43,616 bases of DNA from Actinomycetota bacterium (GTDB lineage: Bacteria; Actinomycetota; Acidimicrobiia; Acidimicrobiales; CADCSY01), in NCBI GenBank assembly GCA_019348495.1, contig JAHWJI010000009.1, positions 1-43,616 of the forward strand, given 5' to 3'. The notes below the pieces were generated by a model that saw only the letters and a program-made list of their open reading frames with translations, did no database searches and was not told the DNA's origin. Shown piece by piece: positions 16,241-25,461 of this stretch (positions are counted from its first letter, which is position 1; every line of letters starts with the position of its first letter). A program made the translations under genes and the position numbers.

Positions 16241-16624
16241 GAGTCCTCTCCGTAGGCCTCTGCCCCCGGCTCCGCTGCTGCTCGCGAACTTCGGCGCCGC
16301 GGCCGGTTGACGGTCGCAGACCTCCCCGGGCCGATAGCACCACCGAGCACCGGGCCAGGGTGCCAGGTCTGCGGCTGCTCCACAGCCAAGCGTGCTGAAC
16401 GGGTGAGCGAGCCATGGGCGGCCGGGATGGGCGTGCTGGCCGTTGCGGCCGCCGACCTGATGATGTCCCGAGCCTCGCCGCGGGGGTCGCGGTTCGCAAA
16501 ACATATCCCGGAGACCTGCCTGCCCGGCGCCCGTAGCCCGTCATTCACCGCCCTTCCTGGAGGACCGCCCAAGGCTCGTCGACATGCGGTTTGGCTTTTG
16601 CCGGGCGATGACGTGGGCGGTTCC
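16241..16624. other. Non-coding or decayed DNA before the ftsW stop
   Basis: Together with 16030-16118 this makes a gap of almost 600 bases between two convergent genes, the GT-C enzyme (+) and ftsW (-). Apart from the transposase scrap I see no credible gene. The frames crossing it are Arg/Pro/Gly-rich and lack starts with ribosome sites. No clear intrinsic terminator with a T-tract was seen. Confidence 0.4.
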
Positions 16625-17857
16625 TCAGCGCCTGACCGGCTGGCGGCGGCGGCCCGTCTGACCGCCGCCGGAAGCGTTGACGGCACGGTTTCGGGGGCCC
16701 ACCGTCGGCGACGCCGGTGCTGGGGCGTCGGGCCCACGGGAGGGCTCCCGGCTCCGGGCGGCGACGTTGAGGAGGATGCCGGTGGCGGCCATGGTGACCA
16801 CCAACGATGAGCCGCCGAAGGAGATGAAGGGCAGCGTGAGGCCGGTGATGGGCAGCAGGCCGAGGACACCGCCGATGTTGACCAGCGCCTGGGCCAGCAC
16901 CCAGGCGGTGATCCCTCCGGCCACGAGCATGCCGAAGCGATCGGGGGCATGCAGGGCGGTGCGCACGCCGAGGACGGTGAAGCCCAGGAACAGGCCTATT
17001 ACCAGCACAGCTCCCATCAGGCCGAGCTCCTCGCCGATGATGGCGAAGATGAAGTCGGTGTGCGCGTTGGGCAGGAAGCCGTACTTGGCCCGGCTCTGGC
17101 CCAGACCCACCCCGAACAGGCCGCCAGAGGCCACGCCGGTGAGCGACTGGGTGATCTGGTAGCCGGTGTCGAGCGCGTCGCCGGTGGGGTCGAGGAACAC
17201 GAGCAGCCGGTCGCGCCGGTAGCCCTCACGTAGGGCCAGGACCAGGAACCCGGCCGTGGCCAAGCCGAACACGCCGGCCAGACGGGCCAGCGGCACCCCG
17301 GCCAGAAAGAGCACCGAGGCCACGATGGCCCCGACCACGATGGCCGCCCCAAGGTCGGACTGGGCCAGGATGAGGCCGGTCACCACCCCCCCCACCAGCA
17401 CCACCGGGCGAAGGGTGAGCCGGCTGTCGTCGACGCGGTGCGCACGGCGGGCCAACAGGTCGGCGCTGAACAGCAGCAGGGCCAACTTGCCCAGCTCCGA
17501 GGGCTGCAGGCGGGCCGGGCCCAGGTCGAACCAGCTCCGGGCACCGTTCACCTCCGTGCCCACCGCCGGGTGGAGCACGGCCAACAGCAACAGCGTCGAC
17601 AGGACCAGCAGGGGCAGGGCCAGCCGGCGCCAGGCCCGGTAGTCGACCCGCAGGGTGCAGACGAGGGCAATGGTGGCCAGCCCCAGCCACGTGGCCTGGC
17701 GCAAGAAGTAGCTCCAGGTGGAGCCCGACTCCTGGAGTGACTGCACCGACGACGCCGACAGCACCATCACCAAGCCGATGATGTTGAGCACGGCCACCAC
17801 CACGGCCAACAACACGAACCCGGAAGGGCGGGGACGAGGTACGGCGCGGGAGGTCAT
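16625..17857 (-). CDS. ftsW: Septal peptidoglycan polymerase FtsW (SEDS)
   Basis: 410 aa. ATG 17857 overlaps the murD stop by 4 bases. About ten membrane helices. SEDS motifs: NGARSWFDLGPARLQPSELG then KLALLLF, TDFIFAIIGEELGLMGA, and PFISFGGSSLV near the end. The enzyme polymerises lipid II into glycan strands together with the class B PBP FtsI. The C-terminal cytoplasmic tail of about 50 residues is Pro/Arg-rich. It is the last gene of the uninterrupted rsmH-to-ftsW run; murG, its usual follower, is absent on this strand. RodA is a possible alternative name by sequence, but the location favours FtsW. Confidence 0.94.
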   Translation of the reverse strand: MTSRAVPRPRPSGFVLLAVVVAVLNIIGLVMVLSASSVQSLQESGSTWSYFLRQATWLGLATIALVCTLRVDYRAWRRLALPLLVLSTLLLLAVLHPAVGTEVNGARSWFDLGPARLQPSELGKLALLLFSADLLARRAHRVDDSRLTLRPVVLVGGVVTGLILAQSDLGAAIVVGAIVASVLFLAGVPLARLAGVFGLATAGFLVLALREGYRRDRLLVFLDPTGDALDTGYQITQSLTGVASGGLFGVGLGQSRAKYGFLPNAHTDFIFAIIGEELGLMGAVLVIGLFLGFTVLGVRTALHAPDRFGMLVAGGITAWVLAQALVNIGGVLGLLPITGLTLPFISFGGSSLVVTMAATGILLNVAARSREPSRGPDAPAPASPTVGPRNRAVNASGGGQTGRRRQPVRR

Positions 17858-19221
17858 GTCCCGCCTCCGACCAGCTCGGCGACGGCACGGGCGAAGTCGT
17901 CGCCCCGCTCGCCGTAGGAGGAGTACCAGTCGAACGAGGCGCACCCGGGTGACAACAGCACGGCGTCGCCGGCTCTGGCCGCCGCCCGGGACGCAGCCAC
18001 GGCCTCGTCCATGGAGGTGGCGACGGTGACGGGGACGAGGCCGGCGAAGACACGTTCGATCTCACCGCCGGCCTCGCCGATGGCCACCACCGCCCGGATC
18101 CGGTCGGCCAGGGCCGCCAGCGGCGACAGGTCGAGGCCCTTGTTGCGTCCTCCGGCGATGAGCACCACCGAGGCGAAGCCGGCCACGGCGGCGGCGGCGG
18201 CGTGGGGATCAGTGGCCTTGGAGTCGTCGTAGTAGGCGACGCCCTGGTGCTCGACCAAGAAGCTGAGCCGGTGAGGTAGACCCCGGAAGGACCTGAGGGT
18301 GGTGCGCACGGCGTCGATGGATGCGCCCGCGGCCAGCGCGGTGGCGGCCGCGGCCAGCGCGTTGGCGAGGTCGTGGGGCAACGAGCGCCACATGGCACCC
18401 ACCCGCAGCAGCGTGGCGCCGTCGGGCATCACCAGCCGGTCCCCCTCCACCCGCCAGTCGCCGGTGCGCAGCCCGAAGGTCACGAGGCGCGAGCGCACGG
18501 TGGATGCCAACGCCGACACCACAGGGTCCTCGGCGTTGGCTATCGCCACCTCGTCGGGGCCCTGGGCCGTCCACACCCGGGACTTGGCCAAGGCGTAGTG
18601 CTCCATCGTCGGGTGCCAGTCGAGGTGGTCCTCGGCCTGGTTGAGCCAGGTCCCCACCGCCGGGCAGAAGCGCTCGGTGAACTGGAGCCGGAACGACGAC
18701 GCCTCCACCACGACCAGGTCGAGATCGGCTTCGCCGTCCAGGGCTTCGATCAGGGGCAGGTCGTTGTTGCCGGCCGACACCGTGCGTAGGCCGCTGGCTG
18801 CCAGCATGCGCTCGACGAGGGTGGTCACCGTGGTCTTCCCGTTGGTGCCGGTGATGGCCACCAACGGGAGCGACGACCATCGGGCGGCAAGCTCGAACTC
18901 GCTCCACACGGGCACCCCCGTGGCCAGGGCGAGGGCGACGCCAGGGTGGGAGGGAGGTACCGGCGGGCTGGGGACGACCAGGTCGCAGCCGGCCACCAGT
19001 CCGGCCAGCTCGTCGGAGCGGGGCCGTTCGTGGGTGACGACACCCTTGGCCGCCAGCGACGCCGATCGCAACCGGCTGGCATCGCCGGGGTGGTCCTCCA
19101 CAACCACCACCGACCAGCCCCGTTCGCGCAGGCGGTGGGCGGCGGCCTCGCCGGCGACTCCCAGGCCCACCACCAGCGCCCGCCCACTCTGGTCGCCCCC
19201 GGCGCTCTGGCCACCGGTCAT
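17854..19221 (-). CDS. murD: UDP-MurNAc-L-Ala--D-Glu ligase MurD
   Basis: 455 aa. ATG 19221 overlaps the mraY stop (ATGA). It adds D-Glu to UDP-MurNAc-L-Ala with ATP. Motifs: N-terminal ALVVGLGVAGEAAA, ATP loop ITGTNGKTTVTTLVERML, VVEASSFRLQF, the NQAEDHLDWH metal region, LPHRLSF, and YYDDSKATDPHAAAAAV in the C-terminal domain, ending with LSPGCASFDWYSSYGERGDD. All catalytic motifs are intact. The 0-base gaps on both sides imply translational coupling within the cluster. Confidence 0.96.
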   Translation of the reverse strand: MTGGQSAGGDQSGRALVVGLGVAGEAAAHRLRERGWSVVVVEDHPGDASRLRSASLAAKGVVTHERPRSDELAGLVAGCDLVVPSPPVPPSHPGVALALATGVPVWSEFELAARWSSLPLVAITGTNGKTTVTTLVERMLAASGLRTVSAGNNDLPLIEALDGEADLDLVVVEASSFRLQFTERFCPAVGTWLNQAEDHLDWHPTMEHYALAKSRVWTAQGPDEVAIANAEDPVVSALASTVRSRLVTFGLRTGDWRVEGDRLVMPDGATLLRVGAMWRSLPHDLANALAAAATALAAGASIDAVRTTLRSFRGLPHRLSFLVEHQGVAYYDDSKATDPHAAAAAVAGFASVVLIAGGRNKGLDLSPLAALADRIRAVVAIGEAGGEIERVFAGLVPVTVATSMDEAVAASRAAARAGDAVLLSPGCASFDWYSSYGERGDDFARAVAELVGGGT

Positions 19222-20252
19222 GCGGCCGCGGCCGTCGAGAGATAGTCGGCGTAGTACACAGCCATGGCCAGGGCGGTCAACATGCCAGCGAGGATCCAGA
19301 AGCGGATGATCACTGTCGTCTCCGGCCACCCCGCCAGCTCGAAGTGGTGGTGGATGGGCGCCATGCGCAGAGCCCGGCGCTGGAACAGCCGGAACGAGAC
19401 CACCTGGATGATGACCGACAGCGTCTCGACCACGAACAGCCCACCGATGATGGGCAGCAGGAGCTGGGTGTTGGTGGCCAGGGCGAGGGTGGCCAACCCG
19501 GCGCCGATGGCCAGGGAGCCGGTGTCACCCATGAAGATGCGGGCGGGAGCGGCGTTCCACCACAGGAAACCCGCACAGGCGCCCATCATCGACGCCGCCA
19601 CCAGGGCGAGGTCCAGAGGCTGGGTGTAGGTGTAGACCTCAGGGTGGCGCAGGGCCCAGAAGGCGATGATCACGAAGGCGGAGAAGGAGAAGGTGGACGA
19701 GCCCGCGGCCAGGCCGTCGAGCCCATCGGTCAGGTTCACGGCGTTGGTCGTCCCGAGGATCAACAACACCGCCCACAACGACCACAGCACCGGTCCCAGA
19801 TCGAGGCCGACGGTGCCGAGCCGTGTGAACGACAACTCGGTGGAGGCGTTGGCCAGGTGCAGGCTGAGCACGCAGTAGAGCGCGGCCACCATGAGCAAAC
19901 CGGCCAACTTGGTGCGCTTGGTGAGGCCCAGGTTGCGAGCGCGCGTGACCTTGATCCAGTCGTCGAGGAGCCCGACGAAGCCGGCGGCGGCGATGGCCAC
20001 GACGGTGAGGATGCCGGCCCAGGTGAAGACCGCACCCCCTTGGGTGTGGGCGACCAGGTAGCCGAGCAGGGCGCCGACCACGATGATGACTCCCCCCATG
20101 GTGGGGGTCCCCGCCTTGGTGAAGTGGCCCTGGGGGCCGTCCTCCCTGATGGGCTGGCCGATGCCCCGGGCCCGTAACCAGCGGATGAGCACGGGCGTGC
20201 CCACCAGGGCCACGCCGAAGGCCACGCCGGCTGCCAGCAGCAGCGGGATCAT
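19218..20252 (-). CDS. mraY: Phospho-MurNAc-pentapeptide transferase MraY
   Basis: 344 aa, ten predicted membrane helices. It transfers phospho-MurNAc-pentapeptide to undecaprenyl phosphate, giving lipid I. Motifs: GTPTMGGVI, LLDDWIK (catalytic Asp pair), TTNAVNLTDGLDGLAAGSS, FMGDTGSLAIGAGLA and the loop MAPIHHHFELAGWPE. The ATG overlaps the murE stop by 4 bases. In most bacteria murF lies between murE and mraY; here there is no room for it. Confidence 0.97.
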   Translation of the reverse strand: MIPLLLAAGVAFGVALVGTPVLIRWLRARGIGQPIREDGPQGHFTKAGTPTMGGVIIVVGALLGYLVAHTQGGAVFTWAGILTVVAIAAAGFVGLLDDWIKVTRARNLGLTKRTKLAGLLMVAALYCVLSLHLANASTELSFTRLGTVGLDLGPVLWSLWAVLLILGTTNAVNLTDGLDGLAAGSSTFSFSAFVIIAFWALRHPEVYTYTQPLDLALVAASMMGACAGFLWWNAAPARIFMGDTGSLAIGAGLATLALATNTQLLLPIIGGLFVVETLSVIIQVVSFRLFQRRALRMAPIHHHFELAGWPETTVIIRFWILAGMLTALAMAVYYADYLSTAAAA

Positions 20253-21685
20253 GAGGTGCCGCGGGAGCTGAACCCGAGGGCGACCAGCGCTTCGGCGACC
20301 ACCGCCTGATCGGAGAACTCGTCGCTGCGCCGGCCGACGACCTGGGTGGTCTCGTGGCCCTTGCCGGCGACAAGGACCACGTCACCGGGACCGGCGGTGG
20401 ACAAGGCGAGGTGGATGGCGGCCCGCCGATCGAGCTCCACCTGGACGGAGCCGGGTCCGTCGGCCCCGGCGACCACCTCGTCGGCTATGGCAACCGGATC
20501 CTCGGCTCTCGGGTTGTCGCTGGTGATGATGATCACGTCGGCCAGTGTTGCCGCGACCCGCCCCATCAGGGGGCGCTTCTGCCGATCGCGCTCGCCGCCG
20601 CAGCCGAAGACCACGACCACCCGACCGCCTGCGCTGGAGCGGGCCGCCACCAACAGCTGCTCGAGCGCATCGGGGGTGTGGGCGTAGTCGACCACCACGT
20701 CGAAGGGCTGTCCTGCCGTAACGTGCTCGTAGCGGCCCGGCACCGGGGGCACCGACGCCAGCCCCTGGACGACGTCCCCCTCGTCGACACCCAGGGCCAC
20801 CGCAGCCGTGGCCGCGGCCAGGGCGTTGGCCAGGTTGGCGCTGCCTCCGAGGGGAACCCGCAGGCGCCGGCCTCTCCAGGTGCCCACGGAGGCGTCCAGG
20901 CCGATCTTCACGTCGGTGACCTCGGCCAGGGAGAACGACCGTGTGGGCACCTGGGCGGTCTCGAGGAGAAGCCGCCCGTGGGGGTCGTCGACGTTGACCA
21001 CGGCCGCCGCCGTGCGCCCCGGTTCGAAGAGACGAGCTTTGACCGAGAAGTAGTCCTCCATGGAGGCGTGAAAGTCGAGGTGGTCCCGACTGAGGTTGGT
21101 GAAGATGGCCAGGGCGAACGACGTCGCCTCCACCCTGGCCTGGGCCAGGGCGTGGGAGGAGACCTCCATGGCCACTGCCGACAACCCGGCGTCGACCATC
21201 GACGCCAGGCTGGCCTGGAGCTCAGTCGACTCGGGTGTGGTCAAGGCGCCGCCGAGGGTCCCGATGAGGCCGGTCGGTCGACCGGCCGCCTCCAGGATGG
21301 CCCGCAGCAGCCACGTCGTCGTCGTCTTGCCGTTGGTGCCGGTCACGCCCACCACGTCGAGCCGATTCGACGGGTGGTCCCAGAAGGCGGCAGCCGCCCG
21401 GGCCATCTCCCGACGCGTGTCGGCGACGAGGATGCGGGGCACCCCCACGTCGACCGACTGCTCGCACAGCACGGCCACCGCACCTCGGCTCGCAGCCTCG
21501 GCCGCGTGGCGGTGACCGTCGCTGCGACGACCGGAGAGGCAGCAGAACAGCGCCCCGGGCTCGACCAGGCGGGAGTCGTGGGTGACCGAGGCGATCTCGA
21601 TGTCGGCGGGGTCGCCGCCGGGTCCCAGTTCGAGATCGGCCACGTCGATCTCGGCGAGGAGCTGATCGAGACGCGTGACCCTCAT
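20249..21685 (-). CDS. murE: UDP-MurNAc-tripeptide synthetase MurE (meso-DAP type)
   Basis: 478 aa. Motifs: VTHDSRLVEPGALFCCLSG in the N-terminal UDP-binding domain, ATP loop GVTGTNGKTTTTWLLRAIL, the substrate loop TTPESTELQ, NLSRDHLDFHASMEDYF with the carbamylatable Lys in VKARLFEP, DYAHTPDALEQ and, decisively, SDNPRAEDP. The DNPR motif indicates meso-diaminopimelate rather than lysine as the third residue, which fits dapB in the same window. It starts 36 bases after the ftsI stop, the only real gap in the rsmH-to-ftsW run. Confidence 0.96.
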   Translation of the reverse strand: MRVTRLDQLLAEIDVADLELGPGGDPADIEIASVTHDSRLVEPGALFCCLSGRRSDGHRHAAEAASRGAVAVLCEQSVDVGVPRILVADTRREMARAAAAFWDHPSNRLDVVGVTGTNGKTTTTWLLRAILEAAGRPTGLIGTLGGALTTPESTELQASLASMVDAGLSAVAMEVSSHALAQARVEATSFALAIFTNLSRDHLDFHASMEDYFSVKARLFEPGRTAAAVVNVDDPHGRLLLETAQVPTRSFSLAEVTDVKIGLDASVGTWRGRRLRVPLGGSANLANALAAATAAVALGVDEGDVVQGLASVPPVPGRYEHVTAGQPFDVVVDYAHTPDALEQLLVAARSSAGGRVVVVFGCGGERDRQKRPLMGRVAATLADVIIITSDNPRAEDPVAIADEVVAGADGPGSVQVELDRRAAIHLALSTAGPGDVVLVAGKGHETTQVVGRRSDEFSDQAVVAEALVALGFSSRGTS

Positions 21686-21721
21686 GCGTGGAGGGCGGAC
21701 ACCACTACGAACGACACCGGA

Positions 21722-23692
21722 TCAGTCTCGCGGCGTGACGGGGCTGGTTGGTGGACTGGTCGGCACCGACGCCTCGGGAAGCGGAGCCGTGGGGGCCACG
21801 CCCAGGAGACGCAGGCCGTACTCGGCGATCTCCGAGAACACGGGCGCAGCCACCACGCCGCCGTAGTAGGGGTGCGGTTCGTCGAGCGCCACGATGATCG
21901 ACAGCCGGGGGTCCTCCACCGGTGCGAAGCCGGCGAACACTCCCATGTACGCACCCGATTCGTAGCCCCGGACCTCTGTCGACGGCTTGCGGGCCGTGCC
22001 CGTCTTGCCCGCCACGGTGTAGCCGTCGACCTGGGCGTTGACACCGGTCCCGTCCGACACCGCCGAGGCCAGCATCGACGTCATCTCCGCCGCCGTCTCC
22101 GCCGAGACCACCCGCTCGCCCCCCGGGCTTGCGACCGGGCGCTCCTTCCCGTCGGCCCCGATGACCGAGCGGACCAGGCGGGGCGGGACGGAGACGCCAC
22201 CGTTGGCCAAGGTGTTGAGGGCGCCGAGCATCTGGACGGCGTTGACGGCGACGCCCTGGCCGATGGCGATCGAGCCGATCGACGTACTGGCCCAGTCGTC
22301 GACGGGGAGCAGGAGCCCGGCGCTCTCTCCCGGGAAGCCGAGTCCGGTCGGGCGTCCGAAGCCGAAGCGACGGAGGTACTGGTCGACGCCCTGTGGCCCC
22401 AACCGCTGGGCCAGGGTGATGGTACCCACGTTGGACGACTGGGCCAGCACCTCGGTCACCGACATCCGCTGCGTGGGGTGGGAACTGCTGTCGGTGAAGC
22501 GCTTGGGACCGACCTGGAGGGAGTCGGGGACGACCATCACGTTTTCGGGCTCGGCCACGCCCTCCTCGAGGACGCCGGACATGGTGACGACCTTGCTGGC
22601 CGAGCCCGGCTCGAAGACCGAGGTGAGCGGGGCGTTGTTCCTGGTGGGCTGGGGCTCGCCCCCCCCGCCCGGCGCCTCGACGCTGGCCATGGCCAGGACC
22701 GCACCGCTGCGGGGATCCATGACCACGGCCATGCCGCCATCGGCCTCCGTGGCCTGCACCTGCTCGGACAGGGCACGCTCGACCTCGTACTGCAGCGAGC
22801 GGTCGAGGTGCAACACCACGTCCTCACCCCTGGCCGCCGGCCGAAGGGCGTGCTGGCCGCCGGCGATCGTTCCCCCATCGCGCGCCCGCTCCACCAGCAG
22901 CTCACCGGGCTGGCCCGACAGCACGCCGTCGAGTTGGCGCTCGATGCCCGACAGCCCCTGGTCGTCGACGTCTACGTCGCCGAGGACGGCCAGGGCCAGG
23001 TCGTCGGCGGGGCGGACACGACGGGGCTCGTCCCGCAGCCCGATGCCACTGAGGTCCAGAGCCTCGACGGCGTCGGCCCGGTCGTCGTCGATCTGGCGGG
23101 CGAGGTAGACGAAGCGGGAGCCCTTCCCGGTCAGGCGGTCCCGCAAGTAGGACTGGTCCATGTCGAGCACCGGTGCCAGCGCGGCTGCCGTCGCCGCCGC
23201 GTCCTCCACGAGGAGCGGGTCGGCCCACACCGTCTGCCGGCGCACGGAGATGGCCAGCTCGTTGCCGTTGCGGTCGAAGATCGAACCGCGGGGAGCGGGC
23301 AGCTCGACGGTCCGCAGGCGCTGAGCCATGCCCCGCTCGGCGTAGGCCTCGGGCGCCACCACCTGGAGGTGGGCCAGGCGGACGGTGACGCCGCCGAGGG
23401 CGACCACCACGGCGAGGAACAGCACCTGGCAGCGGCGCCGGGGAGCACCAGGTCGCCCGGTGCGCCGTCGGCGCCGCTCGGGGGGAGAGGCCCGCCGTGG
23501 CCGTGGCTGAGGGCGGGCCCCGGTCCGGGCTGGAGGACGGGCCACCCGGCGGGCACGGGCGGTCCGGACCGGTCCCCGGGGTGAAGGGTCAGCGGCACGG
23601 CTGCGGTTGCGCGGTCGCCTCCGCACCGGGGCCGCAACTCCAGTGGCACGGGAGCGGTTGCTCCCGAGCGGGCGCCGTCCACTGGCGCTCAT
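21722..23692 (-). CDS. ftsI: Class B penicillin-binding protein FtsI (PBP3)
   Basis: 656 aa from ATG 23692, which overlaps the ftsL-like stop. A basic Pro/Arg-rich cytoplasmic tail (about 1-85) precedes a single membrane helix (VLFLAVVVALGGVTVRLA), a dimerisation domain beginning near RGSIFDRNGNELA, and the transpeptidase domain. Catalytic motifs: S364-A-S-K367 (EPGSASK), S419-S-N421 (QSSNVG) and K563-T-G (AGKTGTARK). It cross-links septal peptidoglycan with FtsW. The cytoplasmic tail is longer than in most FtsI proteins, a feature shared with actinobacteria. No PASTA domains are visible. Confidence 0.95.
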   Translation of the reverse strand: MSASGRRPLGSNRSRATGVAAPVRRRPRNRSRAADPSPRGPVRTARARRVARPPARTGARPQPRPRRASPPERRRRRTGRPGAPRRRCQVLFLAVVVALGGVTVRLAHLQVVAPEAYAERGMAQRLRTVELPAPRGSIFDRNGNELAISVRRQTVWADPLLVEDAAATAAALAPVLDMDQSYLRDRLTGKGSRFVYLARQIDDDRADAVEALDLSGIGLRDEPRRVRPADDLALAVLGDVDVDDQGLSGIERQLDGVLSGQPGELLVERARDGGTIAGGQHALRPAARGEDVVLHLDRSLQYEVERALSEQVQATEADGGMAVVMDPRSGAVLAMASVEAPGGGGEPQPTRNNAPLTSVFEPGSASKVVTMSGVLEEGVAEPENVMVVPDSLQVGPKRFTDSSSHPTQRMSVTEVLAQSSNVGTITLAQRLGPQGVDQYLRRFGFGRPTGLGFPGESAGLLLPVDDWASTSIGSIAIGQGVAVNAVQMLGALNTLANGGVSVPPRLVRSVIGADGKERPVASPGGERVVSAETAAEMTSMLASAVSDGTGVNAQVDGYTVAGKTGTARKPSTEVRGYESGAYMGVFAGFAPVEDPRLSIIVALDEPHPYYGGVVAAPVFSEIAEYGLRLLGVAPTAPLPEASVPTSPPTSPVTPRD

Positions 23693-24249
23693 CGGGACAG
23701 GTAGGGCTTGACCGTCCCCCACGAGGGGACAGTGGCGGTGCCCACCGGCACCTCCGAGCTGGTCGAGCCCGGCGACGGTGCCAGCCCCTCGGCGGAGCTC
23801 GGGGCGTCAACCGGTGACGGCTGCACGTAGGTGATCCTCTCGGGAGTGACCATGCCGAGGCGGTCGGTGGCGGTCGACACCACCCGGGCGGGCGCCTCCA
23901 GCGTGGCCACCTCCAGGCGCAGCGCCTGGTGCCGAGCCTGGGCCTCGACCACCTGCTGCTCCAACTCGTCCAGGCGGACCTGGTTGGACACCAACACGGC
24001 GTTGACGCCGGCCAGGGCCAGCAGGGCGGCGACCGCCAGCACACCCGCCACCACCAGTGACCGACGGGCCCGTCGGCGCCGCGCCGCGATCTCGAGGCGG
24101 GTGTTGTCGACCAGACGGAGCCGGGGTCGGGTGGCATCGGGCCGCGCCGGCGTCGAGCGGGGGGTGCTCGGCCGGGCGGGGGTGGCGTCGGTCCGGGACG
24201 GCCCCGGAGCACGAGAGGGCAGACGGGCAGGGGCGGGAACGGGGCTCAT
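23689..24249 (-). CDS. FtsL-like septum protein (bitopic, coiled coil)
   Basis: 186 aa. A disordered Pro/Thr/Arg-rich cytoplasmic region (about 1-60) is followed by one membrane helix (SLVVAGVLAVAALLALAGVN), then an extracytoplasmic heptad-like helix (QVRLDELEQQVVEAQARHQA) and a DRLGMVTPERITYVQP segment typical of FtsL/FtsB-type proteins. It would bridge FtsQ to FtsW/FtsI and activate them. Assignment rests on topology and position between rsmH and ftsI, since this family is poorly conserved. Both ends overlap their neighbours by 4 bases. A Ser/Pro-rich extension of about 40 residues follows the conserved part. Confidence 0.85.
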   Translation of the reverse strand: MSPVPAPARLPSRAPGPSRTDATPARPSTPRSTPARPDATRPRLRLVDNTRLEIAARRRRARRSLVVAGVLAVAALLALAGVNAVLVSNQVRLDELEQQVVEAQARHQALRLEVATLEAPARVVSTATDRLGMVTPERITYVQPSPVDAPSSAEGLAPSPGSTSSEVPVGTATVPSWGTVKPYLSR

Positions 24250-25262
24250 CGATCACCTCTCGCATCGGCTTCGCTCTCGTGGAGGGCACCGTGCTCGCGT
24301 GCCGTGCCGAGGTGGCCAGGCGCCAAGCGCTCCACGGCCCGCAGTCGGGCGCTGGCCGCCCGGGGGTTGGCGGCCGTCTCCTCCGGCGACGGGGTACGGG
24401 ATCCGGCGTGCACCAGCCGTACGGTGGGGATGGCGCCACAACCGCAGGGCAGGTGGGCGGGACAGGTGCAGCCCCCGGTGGCAGCCAGGCGGAAACGGGA
24501 CTTGACGATGCGGTCCTCGCCGGAGTGGTACGCCAGCGCCACACAGCGACCGCCGGGCACGAGGAGCTCGATGGCCTGGTCGAGGGCGCCAGGTAGGATC
24601 GCCAGCTCGTCGTTCACGGCGATGCGCAGGGCCTGGAAGGTCCGGGTGGCGGGATGGCGACCACGGCGCCGGGCGGGCGCGGGGATGGCGTCACGGACCA
24701 CCTCGGCCAGCTCGGTGGTGGTGGCCAGGGGACGAGCGGCGACGATGGCCCGGGCGATGCGAGCGGCGTAGCGCTCGTCGCCGAGCTCCCGGACCAGGCG
24801 GGCGAGCTCGGCCTCGGACTCGTGGTTGACCAGCTCGGCCGCGGTGCGGCTCCCGCTGGTTGTGCTGGTGTTCATCCTCATGTCAAGGGGTCCCTCGCGG
24901 CGATGGCTGAAGCCCCGTTCGGCCCGGTCGAGCTGCGGTGAGCTGACACCGAGGTCGAACAGCACCCCACTGGCGCCCTGGTGGCCGAGTTCGGACATCA
25001 CGTTGGCGAGATCGTCGAAGCGGGCGTGGTGCACCTGCGCTCGTGCCCCGAAGACGGACAGCCGCTCGGCGGCCGCGGCCACGGCGTCGAGGTCCCTGTC
25101 GATGCCCACCACCGTCAGGTGGGACCAGGCCTCGAGCAGCGCCTCGGCGTGGCCGCCGCCGCCGACGGTGGCGTCGACCACGGTCCCGGGGGGAACGGAA
25201 CCGAACAGGTCGACGACGTCGTGGACCATCACCGGCAGGTGGTGGTAGGAGGCCTCGCTCAT
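24246..25262 (-). CDS. rsmH: 16S rRNA (cytosine1402-N4)-methyltransferase RsmH
   Basis: 338 aa. ATG 25262 is preferred over TTG 25268 because the G-rich ribosome site (GGGGGG) lies 6 bases before the ATG. Motifs: YHHLPVMVHDVV at the N-terminus, the SAM loop VDATVGGGGHAEALL, VLFDLGVSSPQLD, and RGFSHRREGPLDMRM. It methylates N4 of C1402 in the ribosomal P site. It is the second dcw gene after mraZ, as is standard. The stop overlaps the ftsL-like start. Confidence 0.96.
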   Translation of the reverse strand: MSEASYHHLPVMVHDVVDLFGSVPPGTVVDATVGGGGHAEALLEAWSHLTVVGIDRDLDAVAAAAERLSVFGARAQVHHARFDDLANVMSELGHQGASGVLFDLGVSSPQLDRAERGFSHRREGPLDMRMNTSTTSGSRTAAELVNHESEAELARLVRELGDERYAARIARAIVAARPLATTTELAEVVRDAIPAPARRRGRHPATRTFQALRIAVNDELAILPGALDQAIELLVPGGRCVALAYHSGEDRIVKSRFRLAATGGCTCPAHLPCGCGAIPTVRLVHAGSRTPSPEETAANPRAASARLRAVERLAPGHLGTAREHGALHESEADARGDR

Positions 25263-25425
25263 CTGCAACCCCCCGACCGACGGCGTCCGTCGGGATGTCT
25301 CCCCGATCGAGCTAGATGGCAGCGGGCGGAGTAGGGGCTGTCCATCTCGGCGGTCGGAGGGCTGCGGATGAGCGACGAGCTCCTACAGGGGCCGTCGCAT
25401 CGCTTCTGGTCTCGCTCTCCTTTCC

Positions 25426-25452
25426 CTGGTGGTCGTTTCTCTGGTGGTCGTT
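25426..25452. repeat. 12-bp direct repeat in the mraZ-rsmH gap
   Basis: CTGGTGGTCGTT occurs at 25426-25437 and 25441-25452 (period 15) just after the mraZ stop on the minus strand. The 199-base gap between mraZ and rsmH holds nothing else clear. It might be a small slippage duplication or a leader element for rsmH. Confidence 0.5.
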
Positions 25453-25461
25453 GTGGTCTGA

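Noticed and set aside
20354-23584. 1076-codon open frame on the plus strand
   Set aside because: Antisense to murE and ftsI, whose motifs are complete; composition is His/Gly/Asp-rich with no domain. It is a third-position G/C artefact of high-GC DNA.
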